Assembly (NCBI GenBank): GCA_021613535.1
Contig: CP075496.1
Coordinates: 4,774,001-4,838,000 of the forward strand
Direction of reading: 5' to 3'
DNA length: 64,000 nt
DNA from: Adineta vaga
Lineage: Eukaryota; Rotifera
The notes beneath the pieces were generated by a model. It had not been told where the DNA came from and made no database searches. It was given only the letters and a program-made list of their open reading frames with translations. How positions within the stretch are numbered: position 1 is the stretch's first letter; every line of letters starts with the position of its first letter. Shown in pieces: positions 13,529 to 26,726 of the stretch. Made by a program: the position numbers and the translations under genes.

Positions 13529-16115
13529 CTTTCTTTTATTATTATTAGTGAGAAACAGAAAAGGATTGCTTACTGATTTTGTTATATAAATTTAACAGGT
13601 GTTTAGATTCTCATCAAATAATGAATCATATTTCAATGTATACTCGATTTGCGGAGTAAAAAACTAATTTTTTCTACCTCAGAAAAGAGAAGAAAATGAC
13701 TCAAACAAGAAATATCTGATAAAGATATGAATATCTTACGCACGTATGCGAACAATCGAGTGTTGACAAATTTTGTAAAAATTAATGAAACCTTTTTTGT
13801 ATAAGTCTTAGTAAATATCTCGTTGATTCCACTTTACTGAGAATGTGAAGTGATAATAATCGTAATGAGCTTTCATAAACTATATATTCGTTATGTCCTA
13901 TATTTAAGAAAATAAAAACATTGATTTTCTTCTTTCACTTTTCTTACATCATGATTTAATATGAAATCTGTGCACATAATTCAGATATAAAACTTATGTT
14001 TGTTCTTCATATCTTTATCATAATCAAAGATTGCTATATAATTGCATGTAATTTCCGTATCACATCGATCGCTGTCCAAGTGTCCATAGACACAACAACC
14101 ATTCACATTTAACTCAATTTTCCCCAACTTTCCAACGAACAATTAACTTTCATTCAGCTCAACATGATCTTTCTCTTCATTGCATTATTTGTATGAAATG
14201 CTTAAATTCTGTTATACGAAAAAAAAAAGGTCAACTGACACCACAGGACAGGAAATGAAATCGAATCCTAACAATATCCTATATTCTACTTCTTCTTTCT
14301 CTTCTTATTTACATCTGTTTCTCGTTTACAATCAAATGATGTGCGAGAAAAAAACATATTTAGCTGAGAATATAGTCATATCACCGTTCTAGTCGAAAAT
14401 ATATTCTATTTGAACAATCTATGTTGAGATAATTTTTTGTCCAAAATCGATGTCATATTAACAGACCGATGTAGAGAAAAACAACAAAAGATCTCACACA
14501 TATCAGTGAATTATAAGGGCTCTCAACTATATCATCAAAATCAACCCGTAAAAACAAATTGCGTTTGATGAATACTAAAGCAGTAAAATTGATAATTGCC
14601 TGTCAGATTAGATTCACAAATAGACGCAATCAATAATCATACAATGTTCATTCATTTAGATTCCAAATCGAGAAATAAAATCCTCAAATTTATTTATTTA
14701 TTTATTTATTCTTAAGTCGACTTCATTAAACATCGATCTATCAGACGGTAAAATATACATATCTATTTCTTATATACACGTGCATTCATTCCCGCATCCT
14801 TTTAAAAGATATGTACTTCAATCAATTCAAACTGCTAATTTTCTTTTCGATGCACATGATATCAACTAGTCTTAACAAAACAAACAAACATCGTCAATAT
14901 TGCCGACAAGAAAAACAAAGATCGCAAACAAGAAAAGTGAATGAACCGTTGTATATGTATTTTCTTAAAACACCACATGAGATCACTTTCCAAAAAAAGT
15001 AAACTTGTTTTCTTGACAAAAAAGCGACAGCTTTCTTTTTGTTGTTTTTCTTTTCGATTTCATTTTATCATCTGGTTCAACTTATATCGATGACAAATGA
15101 TAATTAATCGTGTTCCACTTATTTTTGATTAATTGAAGAACATGTATTCATCACTTTTCTAACTTCACGGAATTATCATTTAAATATTTGTATTTGCTAC
15201 CTGAGTATAACGAAAGGTGAAAAACGTATTTTCAGTATTGCGTGAATAGTCAATCAACACCTTTACATCTGTGTCTCTTCTCTCACCTATCCTTCTCGTT
15301 CACGTCTAGCCAACTATCCAATCCATATGCGAGAAAAACAAAATGTTCATATCCAATGAATGAATTTCTATATCTCTTCTCTTTTCCTCTCTTGCGCTAA
15401 GAGGATATCCATTCACTTGTATCGTAATTCAATTTATTTTGATATCGACGCATCCCTCTGTTTGGTTCTTAATAATACTAATCAGTCTAAGGCAACAGGT
15501 ATGTTTTTCGTAATACAATTCTTTCTCAAAAGCTTATTTAATGATTAAGTTTGAGGACTATTCTTAATCTTTTAGAACATACATAGATTCAAACGAGATT
15601 TCTTTCATGAATTAATTTTCTTAAGCGTCTTTTGAGTAATAAAAGTTATAATTCTTTTCGAAGCGTTAATTCTTCAGCACCTTTCGGTTATTTGTCGAAC
15701 TCAATTAAAATGCGACGGTTCTTTTTTATCTTAAAGTTGTCTGCAGTTTTATTATTTTACTTTGTTGATCTATTTTATGCGGCTTACTCACCTATTCGTT
15801 CTAACTGAATAGGTGTGAGCGCACGAGCACTCATACGTTTTGTACTACGTAACTTCAAATAGTCTCATAACCGCAACACAAAAAGTTATTAACACTTATG
15901 ATTACGTCTCCTTCAAGAGAAAAGGAGAGAGAGAAGAAACGAATAGAGACGATATTACCACCTGATAAGAAGTCGTCATTTCTATGATGCCTCATCGATA
16001 ATGACAGTAAATTTTCACTTTGATTACGTATGTGTGTGCGTCTATTGAATAATTACATTCGATATCGATGAAAAAAATCCTTCTATATTATATAATTTCG
16101 ATAATTTTTTTCAGA
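13529..16115. other. Intergenic, no gene seen
   Basis: About 2.6 kb between divergently transcribed genes. It is AT-rich with scattered short open frames lacking domains. It contains a small imperfect hairpin at about 15787-15820 (CTCACCTATTC facing GAATAGGTGTGAG) and a short tttatttattta tract near 14690. Promoters of both flanking genes must lie here or nearby, but I see no element I can name. Confidence 0.5.
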
Positions 16116-17155
16116 ATGAATTCACTTGCTTCAATTGTATACACTTCGACATCAGCAACAGGAACAACAAAAAAACGGAAAAATCTTTCGTTACAGCCTT
16201 CATTAAAACCTATGACAACACTTGATTCAAAATCATCAACAAAATGTAAAGTTAGTGGCATGTTATTTCGTTCATCAACACCTAAAACATCTTTAACAGC
16301 AGCAGGTAGGCATGCATAAATTGTCATTGAATATATAATTGATTATGAAACGTTTCTTTTGATTGTCATTCGTTCGTTAGAATATATTAACTAAAAGATG
16401 AGTCGTCAATATCACAGTTTTATGTTAAATGTAAATCAATAAGAAACCAAACCTACCGACAGGATATCCTATATTCAAGTGTATGCAATCACAGCTTCAT
16501 TTTACTAAATAACAATCGTCGCCTGCAATTGAGAAAGCTGAGAGAAGCATTTGATTGTCAAAAAGAAACGAAAACGTACTTCACTTTTCGTCTAATTGGA
16601 TAAAGTTTTTGTCTCGTCTTCTAGACGAAAAGATACTTTTGATTGACTTTTGTTTACAAATTGTCGATTATTTATCTGTCGGCTTGTTCTTTTTTGAAGT
16701 GATGATACAATAATAATACGCCCTTTTTTCCTTCTACACTTCAAATTGATCGTTTATGTTTAAGGCGTCGGAAAAACACAAATAAAAACATACATTAACT
16801 TTCGGATTTATTTCAAATCGTTTCCGATCTTTTCTTTTTTGAAAAATAAAACAATTATCTCCTTTTAGTTCATCCAATCTCCACATCATCTTATTCTTCA
16901 ACGAATTCTCCTCGAAGTCCACGTTGTTCAACACCGATTTTTGCAAAACAAAGACGAACACGACCATTTATTGCTTGTGAGCTATGTCGACAACGTGCGT
17001 TTGCATCAATCGATGAAAATAAAACCGAACAAAAACATGTTTCATATCATCACACGACGACAACAACAACATTAGTTCGTTATCAAAATCAAACAAGTTT
17101 GAAAGTTCGTCGTAGACGTTCATCAATTGAACAATTACTTGTTTGGATTGTTTAA
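16116..17155 (+). CDS. Uncharacterised basic Ser/Thr-rich protein
   Basis: Two exons (16116-16305 and 16869-17155) join in phase 1 to give 158 aa. The ATG follows a polypyrimidine tract and acceptor (attttttttcag, then AA and ATG), so the 5' end may be trans-spliced or preceded by a UTR intron. The protein is rich in Ser, Thr and Arg with low-complexity stretches (a TTTTTT run). It has one CxxC pair (CELCRQRAF) and ends in a basic patch plus hydrophobic tail (VRRRRSSIEQLLVWIV). I do not recognise a family. The 563-nt intron is long for this window, which leaves room for an unrecognised exon. Confidence 0.6.
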
Positions 17156-17937
17156 TATGATCATGAACTCATCATCTATTTGTATAATATGAACAGTAAC
17201 TCTTGGCATCCTTTTCTCTGTGTATGTGTATGTATATAGATATATGTACGGTGTTCCGTTAGATTTTGTGTATCCTGTTTTGTTTATTAATAAAATACAA
17301 AGATCTTGAGATTTTGATTTTGATTATTTGTTACGGACGTTCGATTGTCAAATGATTAATTGTTTGTAGCTGCTAATGAATAAGCATTATTTATGATGTA
17401 AGAATGATTAAATCGCTTTCTTCATAGAACGTTCAGATATGTATGTGTAGTGTAGACACTGTTTACTTCTATTTGTAGATGAACAAAATCATTGTTTTTA
17501 TCTTTCAAACCTGTTGCACATAATAAAGTGACGCGAAGTTCTTCTGACCATTGCTGGAATGTAAGGCTATCTAGAAAAGTTCGTTTTTCATATCTAATTC
17601 ATGATAGATGTCACCAAGATGCAACACAGTTTTTTAAACTTTCCAAATACTTATTCTTCTGAAGATTTAATGCTATTAGAACAATGAAGCCTTCTTCTAA
17701 CTCTCGAATAATTATTGTTCAGTACATAAAAACATTGTTCATCTACACTAATATCTTCATGCAAACCAATTATATTCATAGAAAATAATTCTTTTGTTTC
17801 TTTCTCTGTCGATATAGAAAAACGAACGAAGGCCCATCAATATCATATCAAATCAAATCAAACAATAAAATTACCTTGAAATATCTATTCACATTCTACC
17901 TCATCTTAATCTCTCTTCTCATAAGTCTTTTTCTATT
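17156..17937. other. Intergenic, 3' flank and 5' flank
   Basis: About 0.8 kb between two plus-strand genes. AATAAA-like hexamers (aataaaatac near 17290) suggest the 3' end of the upstream gene. No other feature is visible. Confidence 0.5.
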
Positions 17938-20426
17938 ATGGATGCAAATTATCTGACATCAATATTGAATTGTACTGAGCAATGTTGTAAACTGCTTTTA
18001 TGTACATCATGGTACGTAAAGTAGATTTATTACAAACAAAGTTTCAAATTTGTCTTTATTATTTTAGTAATACACTTCCAAGAGAAATTGTAACAATTAA
18101 TGGTCAAGAATCAATAGTTTGTCTGTAAGTATATCGAATAGATTTTAAAATTTAATCCGACTCTTATCGTTTCATAAAGTATATGTGCAGAAAAACAATA
18201 TTCCAGTGGAAAAATTCCTTATCTATCATTAATTCAATCGAATATAAAATGTAATAAAGTATTAGCATTACTGAATCGAACATTTCGTACATTATATGAT
18301 CTAAGTATGTATTTTCTTTTCTCAATACACATCGATTTTCTTCATTCATTATTGTAGGTGATTCACCGAATGAACCGAAAGAACATATTGAACAAAAAAA
18401 AGAAGCAATAAAAGAAGGTGTATTAACATGTTTAAATTTATTACGATCAACTATTCGTGAAACGAATCAAATTGCACCGACCAATGAAACAAAAAAGAAG
18501 ATTATAATCAAGAAAAAGAACTTGAATGTTCTTCATGATCAGAGTGATGATGATAATGATCATGAGAAAGAAAATCAATCGACAACGCCTGAAATCGAAG
18601 AGAATACTATGCGACGTAAAACTGTACGCGGTTCGAATACATCGAAACGATCAGTTAGTATTAAAACACCAGATAATGAATCACCACCTAAACGAACAAA
18701 GACAATCGAAGCTATTGATGTACCATTACCAGTTATTAGTCCAACTGTAGTGAAAAAAGCAACTCCTATTCGAAAAAAATTAAGTAATGATGGCGAAGAG
18801 AAACAAACGAAATCACTTCGTTTAACACGAAAAGTACAACAGACAACAGATGAATTAAAACCAATTGAAACTACTAAATTAACGAAAAAAATAAAGAAAG
18901 AAGGAATCAATATCGAAGAAGAAGAAGAAGAGGAAGTGAATGTATGAAGTGATTTATTTTCAGTATTGAAGCATAACTATTGATTACTTTTTTTTAGGAA
19001 AAACCTACGGCAAATCGTAAGAAAACCATTTTATCGAATAAATCTTCCACTGATGTACGTAACGATAAAGGCGAATCATTGTTACATCAAGCAGTCAAGA
19101 AAGGTGATATAAATCGTGTTAAACAATTGATCGATGAAGGATATTCAGTTAATATAATTGATCATAATTCATGGACACCATTACATGAGGTAATATTATT
19201 TGTATTCTTTCCTATACAATAATTATTGTTTCTATTTTTAGGCAAGTTCTATGGGTGATATTCCATTAATGAAATTACTACTTGCCAATAATGCGAATAT
19301 TAATGTTCAAGGTGGTAGTGAACGAATAACTGTTTTACATGAAGCACTTTTAAATGATGATGTAAATGAAACACTGATTAAATTCTTACTTGAAAATGGT
19401 GCTGATCCACATATAAAGTATGTCTGAATTTGTTTTCGGAAAACGTTTCATACTATCGTTGAATTTTTATAGAAATAAAGATGGCAAAAGCGCCATGGAT
19501 CTTGCAACAGATCTGAAACTTTTATCTTTATTCGAAAAAACTCAATGTATAAAACCGTCGCATAATGATGTACCTTCAGCTCCACCTCCAAGACGTCGAG
19601 CTCGAACAACATCTGCAACAAATATTCTCTTTTTTACTGGTTTTGATAAAGCACGGAAAGAATCATTAATGAAATCTGTACAAACAATATTTGGTCGTAA
19701 ATGCGTAACTACAGCACGAAATGTTGAAAATAATGGTTTGAATCAATAGGATTTCTCTTATTAACATTTCGTACTTGATTTTGTTTTAGTAACACATATT
19801 ATCGCTTGTGGTGAACAGGATAATATTGCCTTTCGAACGATTAATTATCTTCGTGGAATTGTTCTCGGAAAATGGATTGTTTCAGAAAAATGTAAAACGA
19901 AAATATGAATTTTCTTGATTAATGATTTATTTTGGAATTATTTAGGGATTGAACAATGTATTCAACAAAAACAATGGATTCATGAGAATGAATATGAAAT
20001 TCTTGGTTCACAATTAGAACCGAGTTCCAATGGATCACATATTAGTCGATTAAAACATGAACAGAATGTAATCATTTTATTGATATTAATCATTGAATAA
20101 TTTTGTTTTGTGTTCTCTAGGAAAGTCTTCTTTTCGATAAATGTCAATTTTATCTTTATGGTCAATTTCATACCTATAAAAAAGAAGATATAACTGATTT
20201 AATTAAAATTTCCAATGCAACTCTACTTAAACGTGAACCAAAATTACATCGAATCGATAGTGATAACGAGCTCAATATGGGCAATCAACCATTGATCACT
20301 TATATTATCTACGAAACAACAATTCCGGATGTTCTTCTTGACAATAATCGTATCAAACATATAAAACTACTTGATTTTTTGGCTTGTATAGATTATTATG
20401 AAACTCATGGACGATTAGATAATTAA
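17938..20426 (+). CDS. BARD1: BARD1-like protein: degenerate RING, ankyrin repeats, two BRCT domains
   Basis: Ten exons (17938-18011, 18068-18124, 18207-18304, 18358-18941, 18998-19189, 19242-19417, 19473-19735, 19790-19891, 19946-20067, 20121-20426) join in phase to give about 657 aa, against 777 for human BARD1. The N-terminus resembles the BARD1 RING (KLLLCTSCNTLPREIV) but keeps only Cys22, Cys25 and Cys43 of the zinc ligands. A basic, low-complexity linker follows. Ankyrin repeats span about 290-415 (ESLLHQAVKKGD, WTPLHEASSMGD, TVLHEALLND, DGKSAMDLA). BRCT1 is about 443-527 and BRCT2 about 555-650, the latter with LFDKCQFYLYGQF, very close to the BARD1 signature. BARD1 pairs with BRCA1 as a ubiquitin ligase in homologous recombination. 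In BRCT1 the Lys of the phosphopeptide pocket (T-x-K) reads T-I-N here (Asn about 500). AATAAA follows the stop near 20476. Confidence 0.88.
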
Positions 20427-20661
20427 ATGCAATAATGTCTCTATTTTTTTATTTGTAGATATATAAATTTATCTAATAAAATGATATCTATCACGAAATC
20501 TTCTTCCGATACGATTTCATCTCTCTATGTTACTAACAAAATAAAATCCAACGATAAGAGAGTATTGAGTGACTGATATGGAATAAGATGTTTAGTTTTC
20601 ATCAAATTGACAAGTTCATTTTAGATGATCAAATAGTTCTCTATATAAAAACGAAAATAGA

Positions 20662-22217
20662 ATGTCGGATGAAACCAACTCAACAATGGTTACAGTTGAC
20701 AATGAGAAAGTAGATTTAAACATAGAAGACAATCATCAACCGACGGTAACATCGGTAACAAATGACTTAAATCATTCCAATGGAATACATCAAAGCGAAC
20801 AGTTACAACAACATATTAGATCACTTGAAAATTCATCGGATAATAGCGAACAACCAACTGATTGTAAAAAGGAGTTGGAGCCAGATTTTCTTCGAAAGAT
20901 TTTTATTGGAGGACTTTCTTATAAGGCTTCCGAAGAAACATGTAAAGCTTATTTTTCACAATATGGCGATGTATTGGTAAGTAATGATTACATCGATTTA
21001 GATACCAAAAATTAGTTGAAGATTTTGATTTTACTATCGGAAAAAGACGTCATCATAGAGAAACAAAAAATATGGTTCACTCTATTTTTCTCATAGGATC
21101 TTGTTATAATGCGTGATCGAGATGGTCGACCTCGAGGTAGAGAATTAGCTTGTTGAATTTTTATGAAGAAAAAGTCTTTTATTTTTACTAAATTAGGTTT
21201 TGGCTTTGTTACTTATAAGTCATCATCAATGGTCGATCGTTTTATGGCCGCTCGTCCTCATGTGATTGATTCACGCGAAATTGAACCAAAACGAGCCGTA
21301 CCAAAAGCAAATCATGATAAAGTGGAATCATCATTAAATTCAAAGAAATTATTTGTTGGTGGTATTCGAAACGAAACAATTAGTGAACATGATCTTAATG
21401 AATACTTTGCCAAAGTATATTATGAAACACGTATTAAATTCAACCCATAGTTTTTTCTCTTTCTATTCTAGTATGGAAATATTATTGATGCTGTACTGAT
21501 GAAAACAAATGAGGGAAGATCACGTGGTTTCGGATTTGTTGAATTCGACGAGTAAGATTTCTTGTCTCACAGATTGAATATATATGTTCTTTGTCATTTC
21601 GAAAGTTATGATCCTGTAGATAAGATTGTTCTAGAAAAAACACATATTCTCAAAGGAAATACTCTTAATGTTCAGAAAGCATTACCTAAAGCACAGACAA
21701 AACGTTTTGGCATGTCTACAACAAACAAAGGTGATCAAAACGGAAGATATAGTGGTAATAACCATATTCAACCATCAAGAACGAGTAGAGAACAAGGTTC
21801 TATGACTGGTAGATACAATTTTGGTGGAACTAGCTATCGATCTGATAATGGTTTTAATGATAATAATGGTAGAAAAGCTTATAATAACCGATCTACACCC
21901 TATAGCAATAATTGGAATCATGGTGGTGGTAGTGGTAATAGTATGACAGGATTTAGCAATTCAGCATTTATGAACAGAAATGAAAGAGAATATGAAATTA
22001 ATGAATCATCTTTTAGTGGCTTTGATAATCGTAAATAATCAACTTAATATGAATTTTCTCTCTGTATTCATATATTCCTTGTTGTTTAGTTTTTGGAGCT
22101 TTTGCTGGACCGTCTCATGTTGACTTTGGTCAAAATTACGGATCAACATTTGGTGGTGGTCCATTGCGCCGTGAAGGTAGAGCCTACAATCCTGGTGGTT
22201 ATTATGGTCGTAATTGA
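20662..22217 (+). CDS. Two-RRM RNA-binding protein, hnRNP A/B type
   Basis: Six exons (20662-20976, 21097-21136, 21197-21414, 21472-21551, 21606-22030, 22090-22217) join in phase to give about 401 aa. RRM1 has RNP2 KIFIGGLSY and RNP1 RGFGFVTY. RRM2 has KLFVGGI and RGFGFVEF. The C-terminal third is rich in Gly, Asn, Ser and Arg (GGGSGNS, YNPGGYYGRN), a disordered low-complexity tail typical of hnRNP A1/A2B1 and relatives. It should bind nuclear pre-mRNA or mRNA. The last intron (22031-22089) is short. If it is retained the protein ends one residue after the exon (DNRK-stop), giving a shorter form without the final 42 residues. It lies 235 nt downstream of BARD1 on the same strand, with a cattttag acceptor in the gap. 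The exact paralogue (hnRNP A, DAZAP1, Musashi) is not decided. Confidence 0.88.
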
Positions 22218-24535
22218 AACCATGTTCAAAACAATACAACAGTTACTACTTCTATTTATATTTTATTCTATATCCTTGTATATGCAACAAACAACAGTTG
22301 ATCGACAATTGATTTCTCATTTTTTGTCTTTCAACCATACATTCATATTTAAGTATGATTATCATTTTTAAAATATTTTAAGTTCTATACTTGTTGACAA
22401 AAATCTCTTGGTTATTTTCTTTTCTTTTTCCTCTTTTCAAATCTCAATTGTCTTTTGTTGTTTTCATTTGTTGTTGTTATCAATATCGATGTCACTTTTT
22501 TGGACAAAATAAATTTGTGTTAGGAGTGATTTACAACATATAGAACAATGAAGATTCATTGGTTTTTTCGAAATATTTTTTTACCCAAATCAATAAGATA
22601 ATGACAACAAACATGAAAAAGAAGAAGAAAAAAAGCTTTGCATGAGTAAATAATAAACACACATACACATAAACAACAGCGCCGATTTTGTATATATGTA
22701 TTATCACTGTTGTGGACCTCGCGCTGTTCATCGTCAGATTTGAGAAGAAAAGACAAGTTCCACGCACAAACATGTAAAATGAACGAAAAGAAGGAATAAG
22801 GATCCCATAGAAAGATTAAATGAACACAAAAATTCTACGATAAGATTTATCATTATGATAGAATGTTGATAAGAAGAAAAACATTTTTTTTTGTACAAAT
22901 TTAATGATTGATGATCAATATTTGTAGACGACTGTTGTTACCATTATTTATCTTGATCAGGTGATAAGATGATAGTTAGCCAATATTGAACATGATAGTG
23001 TGAGTCGTTGTTTGGCTAGAAAACAAATAAGTCTAGAAATATTGTGTTTCTTAAAAATTTCTTTATAGACATTGATCAAATCCTTCAATTCTACTGAAAA
23101 TGAAAAACTCTCCGTACACATACAATTGTATGAATAATCATTCGAGAAAAGTAATTTCATTTAAAATACCTTTGATCTTGATCAAATGAATAACATTGTT
23201 TGTTGAATTTCTTTGATATTCATTATTCATCACTATCCTCGAAGACCGATCCATACAGGACATAACCAATTTCCTAGCTTCTATACATCTACCTACTTCA
23301 CCATGAACTACATAACGAACGACTGACCAGCTTGTCTTGTCGGCGTTATTCTCTTTCTTTCCTTCTTTCTTTCTTTTTCTTTTTTTTGTATTACTCAAAA
23401 ATCTCTCTTTTTCTCTCGTTCTCGTTCACTTGTATCGATGTCTGGCCTATGTAAACGCAAGAGAATGACCGAGCATTGGTTGTTGGTCAATTGATGAAGA
23501 ATTATCAAATAAGACTATCGAAGAAAAAGAAAAAGAGAAGAACTAAATATACATAAGAAATGACTGACTACCCAGTGTTGATGGTTTGTCGATGTGCACA
23601 TGAACGAGTGCACATCTGTCTAGACAGACCGCTCTTCTAACCTATTTAGTAGTTGTCGCTATTGTGAAAAGGACTGATAGGGCTACTAATGAATGTGTAT
23701 GCATACACACATATACCTCCAGTGGAAATATATAGAAAGGAATGAAAACAAAACAAAAATGATCAGCTCAATAGAGAAATAATACAAACTTCTATTATCG
23801 ACAATTAAGAATACGTCAATCTGTTATTAGTCTATTGGGATAAAGTTAAAAGAGATCAATCCACATAGAAAAGCCAGACAAGCATATCATGTGTATACAG
23901 TATTTTTCATCTCGAAATCATCATCAGAAAAACTTGCATTACATTAAACTATATGAATTATTCATTTGAAATATTGTAAAAAGACTTGATGGATGAGAGT
24001 ATGTATATGATCTATTAATCAAAGCTATGGAATGTGATGTGATAGAAAGAAAGTCATCTGTATTTTTTGATGTTTACTCGAGCGAAAAGTCAATTAATAT
24101 TCATTTAATCGTTCATGTACTAGATTTCACATTTCGCTACGAATTGATCGAGAATTAACAAAAGAATATCTCACTGATCACACCCACTACTAGTTATTCC
24201 ATCAAAAAATTGAGTGGGCAAGATTTCATTCGGAACTCGATATCGAACTGAACAAACAAATGATAATTACATGAACACTTTGTATTATGGCTCAATTTCG
24301 TATGACATTTCACATCAGCATAAAACTCATTGACATTTCGTTTGTTTTCATTTGATTATACAGAAAGAAAACTCTCGATATCTATTGGCGACCTCTACGA
24401 TAGATTTGATTCGATAATTCATTTTCAGATAAAGTCATTCAGTCATCATCCAACACACGTGCTGTTTTGTTTTTTCTTTATTCTATAAAACGACCAGATT
24501 TAAATAGATTTATCATTGAAAAAAAAAGAACAAGA
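22218..24535. other. Intergenic, no gene seen
   Basis: About 2.3 kb between two plus-strand genes. The first part is the 3' region of the RNA-binding gene (aataaatttg near 22509). The rest holds short low-complexity open frames on both strands (for example 22531-22773 and 23138-23398, minus), none with a domain or splice support, and several pyrimidine runs near 23340-23420. Confidence 0.5.
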
Positions 24536-26502
24536 ATGCTTGAAGTTGAAATAACACAACAACGTTCTATTCATACAACAAAATGGGAAATTGTTCTCGG
24601 TATGTAGATTTTTATTGATTCATCATATGGTACAGTTTTTTCTTTATTATCATTCTATCTTTTCAGGCATGTCTTTATATCAAGTAATTAAGTTACTTAA
24701 ACAAAATGATGATCAGATTAAATCAGTTACATTGGTTTATAATGATAAAGTAAATATCACTTGTAAAAAACAAAGTCCAGTTTATTATTAAAATAAATTT
24801 CTTGTTTTAGGATCCATTAAGTGCTGATTATACACTTAATTTATCGAACGATAGTATTTTACTTCATTTTGATTCAGTTACTCAACGATTAAAAGTAAAG
24901 AGAAAGAGAAAGAGAAAAGATTGCGTTTTATGAACTATGATGTTGTTTGTTTTTGAATAGCTTATTGAATTATATGATTTGAAAAAAGTGAAGTTGAAAT
25001 ATTTGTAAGTCATAGATAATGAATAAGTTATTTCAACAAATCTAATATGAAATGTTCTTTAGTGGCAATTGTTTTAACAGTCCTCAAATTGTGCCAACAA
25101 TTGAGAATATCAATGAAATATTTGGACCAACAAGACCCGGTGGTAAATAGAAAAGTTGATTTATTTCTTTCAGTTTGAATTGATTTGTATTTGATAAAAT
25201 AGATTATAATCGTGAAAGTCAATCATTTCTGATGCATTTTCCTGGTTTAACATTCTTTTTCAACCAAATCGGAGCACAAGTTGAAGTATTTTGATTTCAA
25301 TCTTATTCATCTTAAAACAAAATATTAATTCTTTCTTTTCTTGTAGGCAAAAGCCATGCATGGTCTTCATTCATTACAATTTCCTCCGGGTCAATCACCT
25401 ATTGTTTCAAAAATATATATCTATTATGGAAATGTTCCACTCGAATTTAGGTTGGTTAATCAATATAAAGATTTTCGATAGGAGAATGTTTTGTTTTGCA
25501 CAATCTATTTTAGTGTTCCACCATTACCTGTGAATTGTTTCAATCGATCGGTCTTTCTCGATAGATTGTCAAATCTTGTAGAAAATCAAAAAACAATCGG
25601 TTTAACATGTCGATTAATGGTTGAAGGTATGTAAAATAAAGTCTAATCATAGAAGTTCCATTTAGAAACTGATCACGTCTAAACCTTCAATATTTTTATT
25701 CAGGTCATGCACCGAAAACGTACGATCCCGATGATCATATTGACTATCTTGATGCAACTGTTCATTTTGACGATACTTGTCAAGTAAAATCGATAAACAA
25801 TATTCGATCAAAAACACATTCGTCTTTTCTTTTTCAGGACGTTCTTTCAGTTATCGGTAGTCCCAATAGTGTCTATTATAAGACTGATGATAAAATAAAA
25901 ATTCACAATCCATCACCAACGAGTGCTTCGAGTCAACGTTCACAAGACAAATCCGATTTTTATTATAATTATGTTAATTTTGGCATGGTAAATATAGATT
26001 AGGAATTTAAGATTCAATGAGAAAAAAATTTGATTTGTTCTTCTTTAGGATATTTTATTCGATGGACAAAGTCATACAGTGAAGAAATTTATTTTACACA
26101 CAAATTTTCCTTGTCATTATCTTTTTGATAGGTAAAAAGCACAAAAATCTTTCATATATATTATTAAACGTTTACTTTTCAGTTATTTTCCGTGCAATTT
26201 CGAATTAACTGTACGAAATCATATCACAGGGAAAGAAATCACAGTCAATTCATCAACTCGAGTAAGAAATACATTTCTTTTGTTGATTCTCAATAATTAT
26301 CATATTAATTTTTTAGTGGCCAGCTATACAAGAAATCTTTGAAGATCGTCATCCACCTGCTATTCTTCATCGTTCATCATCAACAAATACAACAAATCCA
26401 TTTGGACCAACATTTTGTCATCTCGTCAATGATGATATGATCTTTGAAGTCATGTCAAATGGTTATATTGCTTCAATCAGTTTTTTTAATGAACGAGATT
26501 AA
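24536..26502 (+). CDS. PHAF1: PHAF1 (C16orf70/UPF0183) homologue
   Basis: About ten short exons separated by 45-75 nt introns encode a protein collinear with the UPF0183 family along its length. The start MLEVEITQQRSIHTTKWEIVL parallels MLDLEVVPERSLGNEQWEF in the human protein. Further matches are TLNLSNDSILLHFD, LIELYDLKKVKLKY, CQDVLSVIGSPNSVYYK, DDKIKIHNPSPT, NFGMDILFDG, KKFILHTNFPCHY and the C-terminal PPAILHRSSSTNTTNPFGPTF ... DDMIFEVMSNGYIASI. In vertebrates PHAF1 partners with BCAS3 at the phagophore during autophagy. No transmembrane segment or signal peptide is visible. It stands first in a plus-strand series with DHRS1 and WDR82; the gap to DHRS1 is 224 nt. Confidence 0.92.
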
Positions 26503-26726
26503 TCTTTGGATTTTGTACTACCGTATCATTTCTTTTCTCCCTTTATCATTTTGTATCAAGTGTATATATAATGATACTTCTGTTTATTAACCATGCGTCT
26601 ACACATACTTATATCTATCTATTTTTTTTCGCGTTCTTTATCATTGTATTCAGATGTAAATATGATTAGAGAAACTAAAAAAAGAAACAAAGACAACACC
26701 AAAAAAATTACAATGTTCTTTTTCAG

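Noticed and set aside
18190-18304. Upstream AG at about 18190 as the acceptor of BARD1 exon 3
   Set aside because: Using it leads to a stop after about 20 codons; the AG at 18206 keeps the frame through the whole gene.
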